Origin: Dermanyssus gallinae
Lineage: Eukaryota; Arthropoda; Arachnida; Mesostigmata; Dermanyssidae
Assembly (NCBI GenBank): GCA_003439945.1
Contig: QVRM01005375.1
Coordinates: 930,001 to 994,000, forward strand
Length of the DNA stretch: 64,000 bases
Direction: 5' to 3'
Made by a program: the position numbers and the translations under genes. Below the pieces are notes generated by a model, which did no database searches, had not been told where the DNA came from, and saw only the letters and a program-made list of their open reading frames with translations. This document shows positions 35,801 to 47,711 of this stretch, piece by piece (positions within the stretch are counted from its first letter, which is position 1; the number at the start of each line of letters is the position of its first letter).

Positions 35801-37456
35801 TCCCGGCTCCTACCCTACGCCCCCCTCCACCAGCACCACCACCACCACCACCATAGTTCTCATCCTCCGCCATCCGCAGGAAACTGCCGCGCTCTTTAAA
35901 GTCTCTCTCTCTCTCTCTTTGGCTCTCTCGCTGCGTGCTTGCTCGCCGCTTCGACCGCCCCCTCGTCGCTCTCCCCCCCCAGCGCCACCCCGGGGCGCCA
36001 CCCCAGCAGCGTGCCTCTTTCTCTCTGTCTGTGTTCCTGCGCGGCCGAGTGGCCCGCGGGCGGCCAGTGGCCCTCCTGTGTCTCTGTCCTGGTGCTGCTG
36101 CTGCCGCTGCTGCCGTCGCTACCGCCGCCGCTGCTGCTACAGCTCGAGTCACTGCTGGCGGCGCATTGTGTTGTTGCCAGCAGACGCTGATAGTGCAGTC
36201 ATTCACTTGCGCGTTATTTCTTGGTCGAGGCGAACAACAACGTCACTAAGAAGTCGACCGACAACGACAAGAACAACAAAAAGAAGAAGAAGATTAACAA
36301 CAACTAGAACAACAACGACGACAACGACAACGACAACAACAGCAAGAAGAGGAAGAGGAAAAAAGCCTCAACTTTGAACGAAGACACTGATCGTGTTCAT
36401 CAAACACATCACCGTCACCACCGGTCTCGTCGGGTGCGGCATCATCATCATCAACGAGAACTTTTTTCTTGTCCGTCCGTCCGTCCTGGCCGTCGAGTGA
36501 ATGCCGCCGACTACTGAGTAAGAGTGAAAGCGATCGAGCGTGCGCTTTGTGTCAACAATGTGAATGTGGCGCCAGGCGGCGACAGAGATTGGCAAGCCGA
36601 CCAACCGACCCAGCCAGCGATTGACCGGTCAACGAGCAGACGGACCGAAGGCCACAACCGAACGAGAAGAACAGATTGTCTGTCACTAACTAACCAACCA
36701 ACCAGCAAGCCAGGGATCGCCAGATCGCTCTGTCCCTCAGGCTCAGGCAAACTAACTGCTCTCCACTCCACGCCTTGTGCCGCCGCTCAGTGGGTGGTGA
36801 AACCTGTACGACAAGCGAGCGAGTGAGTGGCAACGCCACACTAATTAACGCCGGCAGCGACAGATTAGTTGACTAATAGCTCATCTTTAGTAGTTTAATA
36901 GTTCATCTTTGACTGCTGCAGACGGACGACCCGTCACTCTATGACGGATAGACGGCGAACGATAGAGAACGGCGGGAGGACGCAATAGAAGAAGAAGAAG
37001 AACAACAACAACAACAACAACTAGTTTTCGTCGTCGAAGAGAAGATCGTCAAGTAACAATTAAGCGCGAGGAGCGTAGCACTGAGATACGTCGAATAGGC
37101 AGCAGCCGCAGCAGCAGCAATCATTTGCGTTCAATTCAAGCAGTTGTACTGAATTGTAGTTGAGTCGTTGAACACCTATCTACCGCCGAGCCAAGTGAAT
37201 GAAGCTGGTGCCGACGTCAAATCGGTGGCAACATGGTGAACTCCGTCCCCGAAAGAGCTGTAAGCTCAATGTCGAAGCACATCATTCGCAACGCAGGATC
37301 CGGATACCGGACGTACGTCTTCTCACACACTGGCGCTACTGCGGTGGCTGCACGAACCACAATAACAACCATGCCCACACATGCATTTGCACAGCCCCGC
37401 CACTTACCACCCTTCCACTAGCTTGTCTTGAGGCCGTAATCAAACTGAAATCAACT

Positions 37457-39294
<1,838 letters not shown>

Positions 39295-39362
<68 letters not shown>
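39295..39362. repeat. (TA)n microsatellite
   Basis: About 68 bases of TA. Confidence 0.97.
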
Positions 39363-39365
<3 letters not shown>

Positions 39366-39639
39366 TTTTTTGCTAAGCATGTCAGCGCTTGTCGTAGACA
39401 TGAAGAGACACAAATCTCGAACCGTGATTCAGTATTTATACTATTATATATATTATTTTTTTTTACGTTTTGACAACCACATTTTAGACACTTGTAATGG
39501 GCTAAGTTGCCTGTGGCACGATGTCGTCTAAATGCCTCTATCGTCATCGAGTTCTCGTACTGGATTTATATAGGCTTTCTCCAGCAGAGGTATGTAGCAG
39601 CAGGGCAATGACAACCACGTCCAACAAATACAACCAGCA

Positions 39640-39738
39640 AGGCCGGGGCTCGAACTTGCGATTGTTTTGCTAAGCATGGTTGCCATGGCAACGCCCCGTT
39701 TCGAACGGTGCATTAGCCGCCTAAGCCACCGCCGCTAC
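39640..39738 (-). repeat. tRNA-like SINE head, third type
   Basis: On the minus strand, ggcggtggcttaggcggctaatgc provides an A-box-like start. About 50 bases later aagttcgagcccc (39,645-39,657) is a near-consensus B box. The A-to-B spacing is longer than in the SINEs at 46.07 and 51.53 kb, as in a tRNA with a long variable arm (Ser or Leu type). No intact tRNA was folded. Confidence 0.5.
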
Positions 39739-39824
39739 AAATCTAGTATTTCAAAGGAAGCGGAAGCTGCGCAAATGAAAGCTGAGTTAGGCGACGTTTA
39801 CTGAAACTCTGCGCCTGGTTGACG

Positions 39825-40595
39825 ACTATTTATTTTTGGATTGATGGGTTTAAACGTGGCCGGATATTATATTAATTAAAAACTGAGTGCGCCCGGACGT
39901 CCAGGCGAGCTGTTGTAGAAAACATCCATCGTAGCGTCATGAAAGATCTCCGAATGATGGCTGTATGCAGCCCAGCAGGCGGAGGCATAATATACTGCAC
40001 GAACGATTAGAAATGAAAAATGTGTGTGCAAAATGGATGCCATCGATAAAAAACAGTCCTACAAAAGAACATTTTGTAGCAAAGCTTGTCGATGCTATAC
40101 ATCCGAGTCAAAGCAGCAACCAAAGTAATGAAGTGAATGGTGTGCCTCGTAAATGAAATGTGTGCTAAAAAACTGAAGACTGCTGTGTCGGCCGTGATGG
40201 CGTCTGTTTTATTGGGATTCCCAAGAAACGATCTTCAATAGCTGCTTGCGAAAGGGTCAATCACTCACTCAAACATATTTTTCACATTTTTGAACCGTTT
40301 CCACAAAGAGCTGCAAACGAAACGGCGAAGATTGGTGCGCAACGAGTCATCTTTTAGCATGACAACGCGCTGACTCACACCTCCATAGTCACTGTGGCAA
40401 AACTGCACAAATTAGGGTTTGAATTACTACGCCATCCACCGTATTCCCTGTTATTTGAGGCTTGTGATTTTTCAAATTCCCTATGTTCGGATCGGAAAAA
40501 CAAGTTTTCTTCGGATAAAAAAACATCTCCGTCGTAAATTCGAATTTTGAAAGCCTTGAGGTTTTCTACTTTTTCGAAGTAATCATAAAGTTGGA
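39825..40595 (+). mobile_element. Mariner transposon relic (second copy, different subfamily)
   Basis: Plus-strand frames show WIDGFKRGRTYY at about 39,840 (mariner 'W...FK.GR.S'), RPGEL then NIHRSVMKDLRMMAV at about 39,920, and LHERLEMKNVCAKWMP at about 39,995-40,045 ('ILHE.L.M+KLCA+WVP', a hallmark of mariner transposase). FSHDNALTHTSIVTVAKLHK at about 40,355-40,410 contains the second catalytic Asp (HDNA). GFELLRHPPYS follows at about 40,420. The expected 'PDLAPSDY' is corrupted (LLFEACDFS), so the third catalytic Asp is uncertain. Ends and inverted repeats were not found. It is a different lineage from the mariner at 18.6-20.5 kb. Confidence 0.75.
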
Positions 40596-40633
40596 ACACA
40601 ACGTGTGTATATCTCCAAGGAAACTACGGCGGT

Positions 40634-40784
<151 letters not shown>

Positions 40785-40789
<5 letters not shown>

Positions 40790-40972
40790 TTTACTACTAC
40801 TTATTTATTCTACCCTACTCTTTAGTGGCTATCCGCGATATTGTAGGGTAGAAAAAATAAATAGTAGAATATGTATGTATATATATATATGTACATACAT
40901 AGATACATACATATACTACTATTTATTTATTCAGCCCTACTCTTTAGTGGCTATCCGCGATATTGTAGGGAC
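40785..40972. repeat. Tandem duplication of a hairpin-forming unit
   Basis: Two copies of a unit of about 75-80 bp share 'tactac(t)a(c/t)ttatttatt', 'ccctactctttagtggctat' and 'ccgcgatattgtaggg' (first copy about 40,790-40,853; second about 40,910-40,970). Within the first copy ctaccctac at about 40,810 pairs with gtagggtag at about 40,842. The outer arms ttatttatt and aaataaata can also pair. A short (TA)n separates the copies. Confidence 0.7.
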
Positions 40973-41776
40973 GTGGTTGTAGCATCGCGCAAGTGTCCTG
41001 TTTCTAAAGTATGTTGCCCATTGCTACCGACGACGGTGGTGGCCGGTCAAAATGAATACTACACTAAGAATGAATGGCGTGCGTCATTTTTAAAGCCAGT
41101 CCCGCTAGAGAGCTGCTGCTTGACGTCGACCCGGTGCCAACGCGTGGCCAGTGCCCTCTGAGCGAGGCTGTGTGTACACGTTATGCACAAGATACGGATA
41201 GTAGAGGCCATTGTCTTCCTTTCCGCTTTCTGCTTCCATCCTACACGTCGCTCATAAATCCTCCGGGCTTTGATCCCTTTAGTAGCCACTTATATCGAAG
41301 CAACTGAAACTACAGAGACAAATGAGAGCAAGAAGAGGGAGTGTCCAAAGATTTTAGGCGACTTCTTGAGATAATCAAATAGCTACATTGGTTTCGCTCA
41401 GCGCCAGCTGTAACTCACAGGTGCAACTAGTATATGGTTAAAATGACTAATCGACATGATGTGACTATCTTTTAAATGTATATGTTTATACAATACAATA
41501 CATAGTTGGCTTTAATAAAAAAATGGTGGTTTGTAAGAGCATCAGATAAGCATGGCTGTCACGTGCATCTGTTACAACTCTCCAACCAAATGAATGATTT
41601 ATAATATCGAACATGGCATCATCTCCAGTGCTTGCATTGATGCGCCACAGTGGCGCTTGCATGCCCGGATAACAATATAAAATAGATCAAATCTGTCATT
41701 GCCTACTAGTCAGATACTGGAACATCTCCCCAAGAGATGATTTGGTGGAATTACAATGAAACATTACAACGATGCG

Positions 41777-41837
<61 letters not shown>

Positions 41838-44095
41838 AGTATGCAGGTGCGTCGGTCAAAGTGACATCTCATAACACACTTGATATATCCACTAATTCGA
41901 AACTGATTTTATTGAAATTTTTACAGCATTTTCCTAGTATAGGTTTAAAACAAATAACTTATTATTTCGTAATATGTCTGCCTGTGGCCTCTGTACTATT
42001 GTCCAAATTGTCAACGAACTTTCGGTTGCGACGCTCTCCGAAATTTCCTACCATTCTCTCTAAATACCTGACTTAAAGCTTTTCAAACTGGTGTATTTTT
42101 TTGCAGCGCACCTTGAACATAAAAGTATTCCCGATAAGAAAGAAACACAAGTTAATGTAGGGGTCATTTGGTGAAAAAGTCTACCTTGGTTTGGCTTTCG
42201 AGGAGGCATCGTTGAGTCTGCTGTTTTCCGCTGTAATAAAGGCGCAAGGTTCTGTTGAAGCGTGTGTAAGCTCTTGCCGAAATTGCCTTACTGTTGCGCC
42301 CCAAGCTCGATATCTTTGGCATTGAAGAATAGTTTTGAGTTTTGTTCTCTGCAGGATAAATGCAAAGATAATTTGACCAGAGGCAGTTGTGTCAGCCAAC
42401 AGACTCTGCCCCGGGGTCCAAGTGGCCTTATCACTGAACATTATGTCGGGTAGTTCAGCGTCGAGCAACCCTTCTAGTAAGGTGACACTTTGGCTGCCGC
42501 AGCCTGTATATTACGGAGCTGTTGGGGTTCACGGTTCTGGAGAAATACGCCTTGCCATATAGGAATACATGACTCATTCCGACATGAGTGCTACGTTTCG
42601 TGAGCGTCGTCGTTATTTATACTGTTCATAATACCACTGGCTTTTTCGAAAATACTGCTCGATTTCCGATAGTTTTATTGCCAATATCGCTCTTACCAAT
42701 GAAACGAATACACGCGTTTATGACTCATATGGAGAAGTTCTACAGCCTCAAAGCATGACGCTTCTCCGAGGTGGAAACGGTGCAGTGAACAATTACTAAC
42801 TTACTGGTCTTATTGCATTGCATCGTACAACAAGCCGTCTAGCATATTGGCCACTGGGCAGGTGGTACGTATTATTGGCACATTAAAGATCAGTACGAAT
42901 GTCAGCACTACTCCATTGCCCCACGACTACTATGATAATTACTCCAGGGTCAAATCTCGTACGCTTGAATCTTGGCATGTTGCTTCACTGGGCATCACTG
43001 CAGCAAAATGCCTATGTTTGCGTTTCGTCGTATCGGTTCGTATCGGTACTTGATGCTCCTAGGTTTGTTGCTATTTGGTGGCACTGTTGTACCAGGTACC
43101 CTTTTCAAAGAAAATGGCTCGTGGCCAAAAACATACTAGCTGCAGTGGCGATAGATCCCCAGCTGAACTGAAACACATTACAAATCTATTGCAGTAATGG
43201 TTTATCGTCACATTGGCATTCTCTCAGAAACGGAGGAAAACACCTACGTGTCTGTTCGCTATTAGGCTGTTTGCTCGAAAAGTATGAACCAAACGTACCG
43301 AACAATCTCATGCTTCCAACATTTCTGGGGAATTCGTCATGGATGGTTTACGTCCGCTCTCTTTATACATAAACTCAGAACTAAAGCAGATAATCACTTG
43401 GTCATAGATCAGAAATAGGGAAAAGGCGCCTTGATGTATACATAAGCTTTTGAGTCAAATAAAAGAAAATAAAAAGAATGAAACAAAACATGTTTGCTTA
43501 AATACAGAAAGTCTAACCAACATGACAGACTCGCAGAACATTCCCACACACACAAAAATGTTTATGCTGATACAGTGCACTTTTCTTATCGCCTCAAAGA
43601 TGTTGACCCAGTGGAGATTAATAAAATGATTCGCTGGAAGCCAAAGCAAAGGTGACGCCGCCTGTCAGTGCCCTACCAGCAGGTGCTAACCGCAGGCACT
43701 CTCGCTGCAAACTCAACCCAAACAGCGGGCTATGAAGGCTATTGGCTTTTCCGGAGGGGCTTTAGCACCAAGGGCAACCGCCGCCCTTGTTCGCTGCCTC
43801 GTCCGCTCTCTCTCTCTCTCGCTCTCTCTTCCACTTGCCATTCCCATTAGAGTTTGGCTTGCCCTCCGTTTGTTCTTGCCTTATGTTGTTGGTTGCTGGC
43901 AGACTCCGTACCGGGGCACAGGGTCGTGTGTAGTGTGTAGTGGAAATGTTTCACTTGATAGCGACCGGCCACACGCCCCGATCGTGATTGAATCAATCTT
44001 ATGGCGCACTTGCATAGTTACAAGAAGATGACTGCTCTCACACACACACACATACAGACGAACACTATTCGTAAAAAGAGCAGATCAGCCATCAA

Positions 44096-44098
<3 letters not shown>
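40973..44098. other. No gene recognised
   Basis: Contains a (TA)n at 41,782-41,831 and a CT tract at about 43,806-43,830. A minus-strand frame at 42,181-42,468 includes DIMFSDKATW, faintly like the first catalytic region of a DDE transposase, but nothing else supports that. The open frame at 42,899-43,171 has no recognised motif. Confidence 0.35.
41782..41831. repeat. (TA)n microsatellite
   Basis: About 50 bases of TA. Confidence 0.95.

Positions 44099-44132
<34 letters not shown>
44099..44132. repeat. (AT)n microsatellite
   Basis: AT run ending in a short GT run. Confidence 0.95.
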
Positions 44133-44140
<8 letters not shown>

Positions 44141-44248
44141 ATGTACCTACTTTTGAAAAACATATATCCACAGTTCACTTTAACCGCATACCGCAATCGA
44201 TATCGTGTTTCCAATTCTTTGTATATGTATGAAGCGAGATATCATCCA

Positions 44249-44249
<1 letters not shown>

Positions 44250-44286
<37 letters not shown>
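44250..44286. repeat. (AT)n microsatellite
   Basis: AT run with one tacata interruption. Confidence 0.95.
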
Positions 44287-46049
44287 GCATACAAATCCTG
44301 TATACGACAAGCGATAACGCCGGGACAACGGCGACGTGAGCATGTTGATACTATCATGTCACGGACTTACGGCAGCCTATTGCAAACGCCAGTAGTATGA
44401 ATCATGTGATGGGGTACAAAACTCATTAAAAGAAAAAAGGAGGGGTCAAGTTCCAATTCAGTAGGTTTCACTCAAGAAAATCGGTGTTTTAGCTACATAT
44501 TAAATTGGCATCAAGGCATGTCGTTCTCTTAGGTATCAAAAATGCTACATGTCCAAAGGCATACTTTACCATCTAAACAACGTAATTTACTGCCATGTGC
44601 TCGCTGATCTATTTCAATTTCCGAAAAATGATTAAGAAGTTGCCTCTAAGAAGGCTATACCGCACTTAAATGTAATGATTATTTTACCTTTACTTTGCGT
44701 TGTGCGTCCTTTCAATTATCTACCAGGCTATAGCAGGTCGTAATGTTGAATGTGTGGGATCAGTGCCGAACTATTCAGACACTTCATAAAGTCCACATAT
44801 ACTTGAGGAAACATCGGCTGCAGAACGGATAACTAACCTCGTCGCTAGCCCGCTCTTTATCTCGGCGACAGCTTGATTACAACAAGTTCCACATATAATT
44901 AAATCATTGGAAATGGAGCTCGTTGTAAATGCTCTATGCGTAGAGTCGTAAAACAAATACTAGCAAATGAGCTAACGCTATGTAACGAATGAAGACGTCG
45001 AGTGGCATTGCTGGAGAATAAAAGCAAAACTCTACGCAAAAACATAGATGCTGCAGTATGCTTGGTGCATCGGTGACAGCGTATCGTTTTGAATACCACT
45101 ACTACTATTGTGTAGCACGTTAATTAGTCTAATGAACACATCTTCATCAGACAGTCCACGTGTATTTACACATTGCTGTTTAAACCAACGGCGTTAGACT
45201 GTTATCTGGTGTATGTGCATCAGGCATTCCCAAAACCTGCCATATCAAAACAAAAGAAGACTGCTACTTGGTGACTGAGCCGAGCTCTGCAAAGACAGGT
45301 TCTGTAAAGCTCGCCAAATGTAATGAATGGTTAAATTATAAGTCAATCTACCAAACAAACTAAAGGCCTCTGAGGACGATAGGTGAATCCTCCAAAAAAA
45401 AAAAACTGTTCGGAACATGGCAAATAGCAGACGTGCAAAACAGCTGATAGATAGAGACAATAGGAAAAGGCAATATTGATGGTGATTGGGCAGCGGGTGC
45501 TCAAGCACACAAGGGCCCGCAAACCATATGGACTGGCTTACTTTTTAATCAATTAAATAGCAGGGTCGACAAAAGACTCGCAACTACTAAGGAAAGTGAT
45601 TTCGAACCAGCTGCTATCCGACATAGTAGAGCAGAAAACGAACCAGTTGAGGAAATCTTGCCATCTACGACACCTTGAAGACGGAGTTAGACCAGCATAC
45701 CGTTTCTCTACATGTCGCCGGGTCCAATGCCAACCCTCGGCTTACTTCCAAAGCTACTTTGATGTGTGCACGAGTGTTTCTTAGAACGTGTCATACGGTA
45801 CGAACGGCTGAGAGGCAGTTGCTGTACCTAGCATACGCATACCACTGGTGTAGCCAATGTCTCCGGCAACCTTTGGTGTTATGTATAACACAGCTTTTTC
45901 AACCTGGGTCCCACGCTACTAGCAAATGTTCTTCGATCAAGGTATTACCTGCAAGATCATTTCTCAGCTCCGTGGGGCAAGGCACGCACTTCTCTTTTAT
46001 TACCACGCGACCCATAGTCTTTATGACCTCAGGGTCTCCCCGACAACGG
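44287..46049. other. No gene assigned
   Basis: AT-rich. At 45,214-45,240 a 27-base string matches 12,655-12,681 with few differences, so a repeat end lies here. The interval 45,600-46,049 may be the decayed 5' part of the R1-like LINE that follows, but I see no diagnostic endonuclease motif. Confidence 0.35.
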
Positions 46050-46068
46050 CAGATAGAGATCAACGTAA

Positions 46069-46235
46069 GTAAAGTTTTCAGCCAAGATTTAACGTCCACG
46101 GAACTGTTTTTCACATTGCTTCAGAGACGGACCCCCATAAATACAAATGTGCAACGGTGGGGCTCGAACCCGCGCACCTATGTGTCTCCTCCGGTTGCAA
46201 GGCGCAGACTTAAGCCACTACGCCACCGGGCTCGA
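46069..46235 (-). repeat. tRNA-derived SINE with 19-bp target-site duplication
   Basis: Minus-strand element of 167 bp. The tRNA-related head has an A-box-like ggtggcgtagtggctta near 46,213-46,229 and a B box, gggttcgagcccc, near 46,159-46,171. The unique body contains 'atttatgggggtccgtctctgaagcaatgtg' split over its length and ends 'ttggctgaaaac'. It is flanked by identical 19-bp copies of cagatagagatcaacgtaa at 46,050-46,068 and 46,236-46,254. The exact duplication suggests a comparatively recent insertion. Related copies lie at 47,541-47,711, 51,534-51,691 and 32,955-33,110, all in the same orientation. Confidence 0.88.
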
Positions 46236-46499
46236 CAGATAGAGATCAACGTAAAACTTGGCGTTTACATCAGAAGGATTAACTTACCGATTAGCCTACT
46301 GGAGGACCCTCGATGAACAATTAACTCTATCGAACCAACTCTACATAACCTATCTGTCACTTTGACTTCCTCCCAGCCATTTCTCACCTCCTAGACCCTC
46401 CTGCTTTCCCAGGGTAAATTATACCAGCGTACAGTGGAAATATACTGCACTACTAGAGGAAATCGGCCAACAATCCAGCTCCCGCCCGCTAAGATAGCC

Positions 46500-47420
46500 A
46501 ATTGCCCCCTGTGCTATTGATGGCCGGATCGCGGAAAAGCGAAATACGTGCCACTGCTTGCGACGGGTGTGCCCGCGCCACAAAACTAGGCACCGGCCAA
46601 AACTTTTCTACCTATGGCAAGAGTACGGAGAAACGCAAAGAGCCCTACATAGGTCGTTTAAGAAAAGTAAAATAGAGCACTGGGACTCATTGTGCGAGGA
46701 GGACAAAAACCCTTGGGACAATAGGTACAAGATCGTAATTAACAAATCGCGCCACGCACAGCCGCTCCTCCGAGAAGAGGTAGCCCGACCGACTATAAGG
46801 TCGCTCTTCCCGCAAAGACTCCGGTCGCAGTCGGTGCTCTTTTAAGAAACTCCAGATCTTATTTTCAAGCCAAATTCGATCCAAGAGAGCAGAGAGAGAG
46901 ATCATTGTGGCCGAACGCTTACGGAGTAGATGGGGTCCCTCCTGCAAACAGTACGCACACTTTTAAGGTACCACCCAAAAATACCCGATCGATGCTCACC
47001 AGCGGAGACCATTTTAAGCATTGGAAAACTGCGCGTTTGATCCGTATGCCAAAACTCGGTAAAACACAAGGAGATCCCTCAGTATACCACCTCATAGTAT
47101 GCTCTCCTGCTTATTCAGAGAATTGAGCATTTGTAAACAAAAACGTTATTATCTTATTATTTACGAGAGTATACTAGCGCCGTAACTAAAAAACCGTCAA
47201 CAAAGACGTGGTCTTTGCAGTCACATTCCTGGGATCCTCAAGGGTCCGTACTGGGACCAACCTTGCGACATGACCTATGATAGAGTACTTACTTATCCTC
47301 GACGAGGTTATCTTCGATAAAACAGCTACGCAGCCCTGGTAGATATCCGACAATACCTCCACATGCTAGGTCTCGAACTGGCTTCACAAAATACGGAAGC
47401 TCATATTTTAAACAACTTGA
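46500..47420 (+). mobile_element. R1-like LINE relic (linker and RT)
   Basis: The open frame at 46,558-46,845 contains ALHRSFKKSKIEHWDSLCEE and NPWDNRYKIVINK. This is the linker between endonuclease and RT in R1/Jockey LINEs ('A.KRAIR.SK...W.ELC.E...DPWG..YKIV'). At 46,985-47,110 HFKHWKTARLIRMPKLGKTQ then GDPSVYHLIVC matches RT block 1 ('WKTARLVLIPKPGK', 'DPSAYRPICLL'). Near 47,220-47,400 decayed GILKGPYWDQP, MTYDRVLTYPRRG and LHMLGLELASQNTEA represent the 'GVPQGSVLGP', 'MYD.VLRL' and 'LGL.L..QKTEA' segments. The YADD box is lost. The last part ends before the SINE at 47,541. Confidence 0.7.
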
Positions 47421-47540
47421 AGCGCTCTTAGCGATGCCCTTATGCCGTAGCTGCAGCTCAGAAAAGGCTGACTATGACGATCTGTTCAAACCCTGTGCTC
47501 TTCTCAGTAAGGAGCGAAGGCTACTGTCTCGAAATCTAAA

Positions 47541-47711
47541 CTTTTTTGGGCTGATTCTCAGCCAAAATTTAACGTTCACGGGAATGCTTTCGCATTGCTT
47601 CGTAAGACGGACCCCACAAATACGAATGTGCAACAGTAGGGCTCGAACCCGTGCACCTATGTGTCTCCCCTGGTCGCGAGGCGCACGCGAATGCATAAAG
47701 CCACCGGGGGA
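47541..47711 (-). repeat. tRNA-derived SINE
   Basis: Same family as 46,069-46,235. The B box on the minus strand is gggttcgagccct near 47,640-47,652, and the body shares 'tttaacgttcacggg', 'cgcattgcttcg' and 'agacggaccc'. The head end near 47,700 reads ccaccgggg. No clear target duplication was found. Confidence 0.8.

Larger units (their letters stand above)
34150..37456. promoter_or_regulatory. GC-rich simple-sequence region, candidate promoter / 5' untranslated exon
   Basis: About 3 kb of distinct composition. It contains GA/CT tracts (34,152-34,165; 34,740-34,806; 35,155-35,174; 35,385-35,430; 35,898-35,920), (GTT)n at about 34,411, a cgggcgggcggt repeat at 34,518-34,547, and (GAT)n at 34,902-34,930. 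It also has CAT/CAC runs at 35,738-35,800, CTG/CCG runs at 35,478-35,510 and 36,090-36,140, and GAC/CAA runs at 36,262-36,350. Such CpG-rich and GAGA-rich tracts often mark arthropod promoters and long 5' UTRs. A donor-like cga/gtgagt lies at 36,820-36,828. The transporter exon is about 14 kb downstream on the plus strand, which would fit a long first intron. Open frames here (for example 35,703-36,377, His-rich) are translations of repeats. Assignment is inference. Confidence 0.35.

Noticed and set aside
35703..36377. 224-codon His-rich open frame, a possible metal-binding protein
   Set aside because: It is a direct translation of CAT/CAC, CCG/CTG and GAC/CAA repeat tracts, with overlapping frames of equal length on the other strand.
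42181..42468. DIMFSDKATW frame as a DDE transposase
   Set aside because: Only one short phrase resembles a transposase; no helix-turn-helix or later catalytic block was found.
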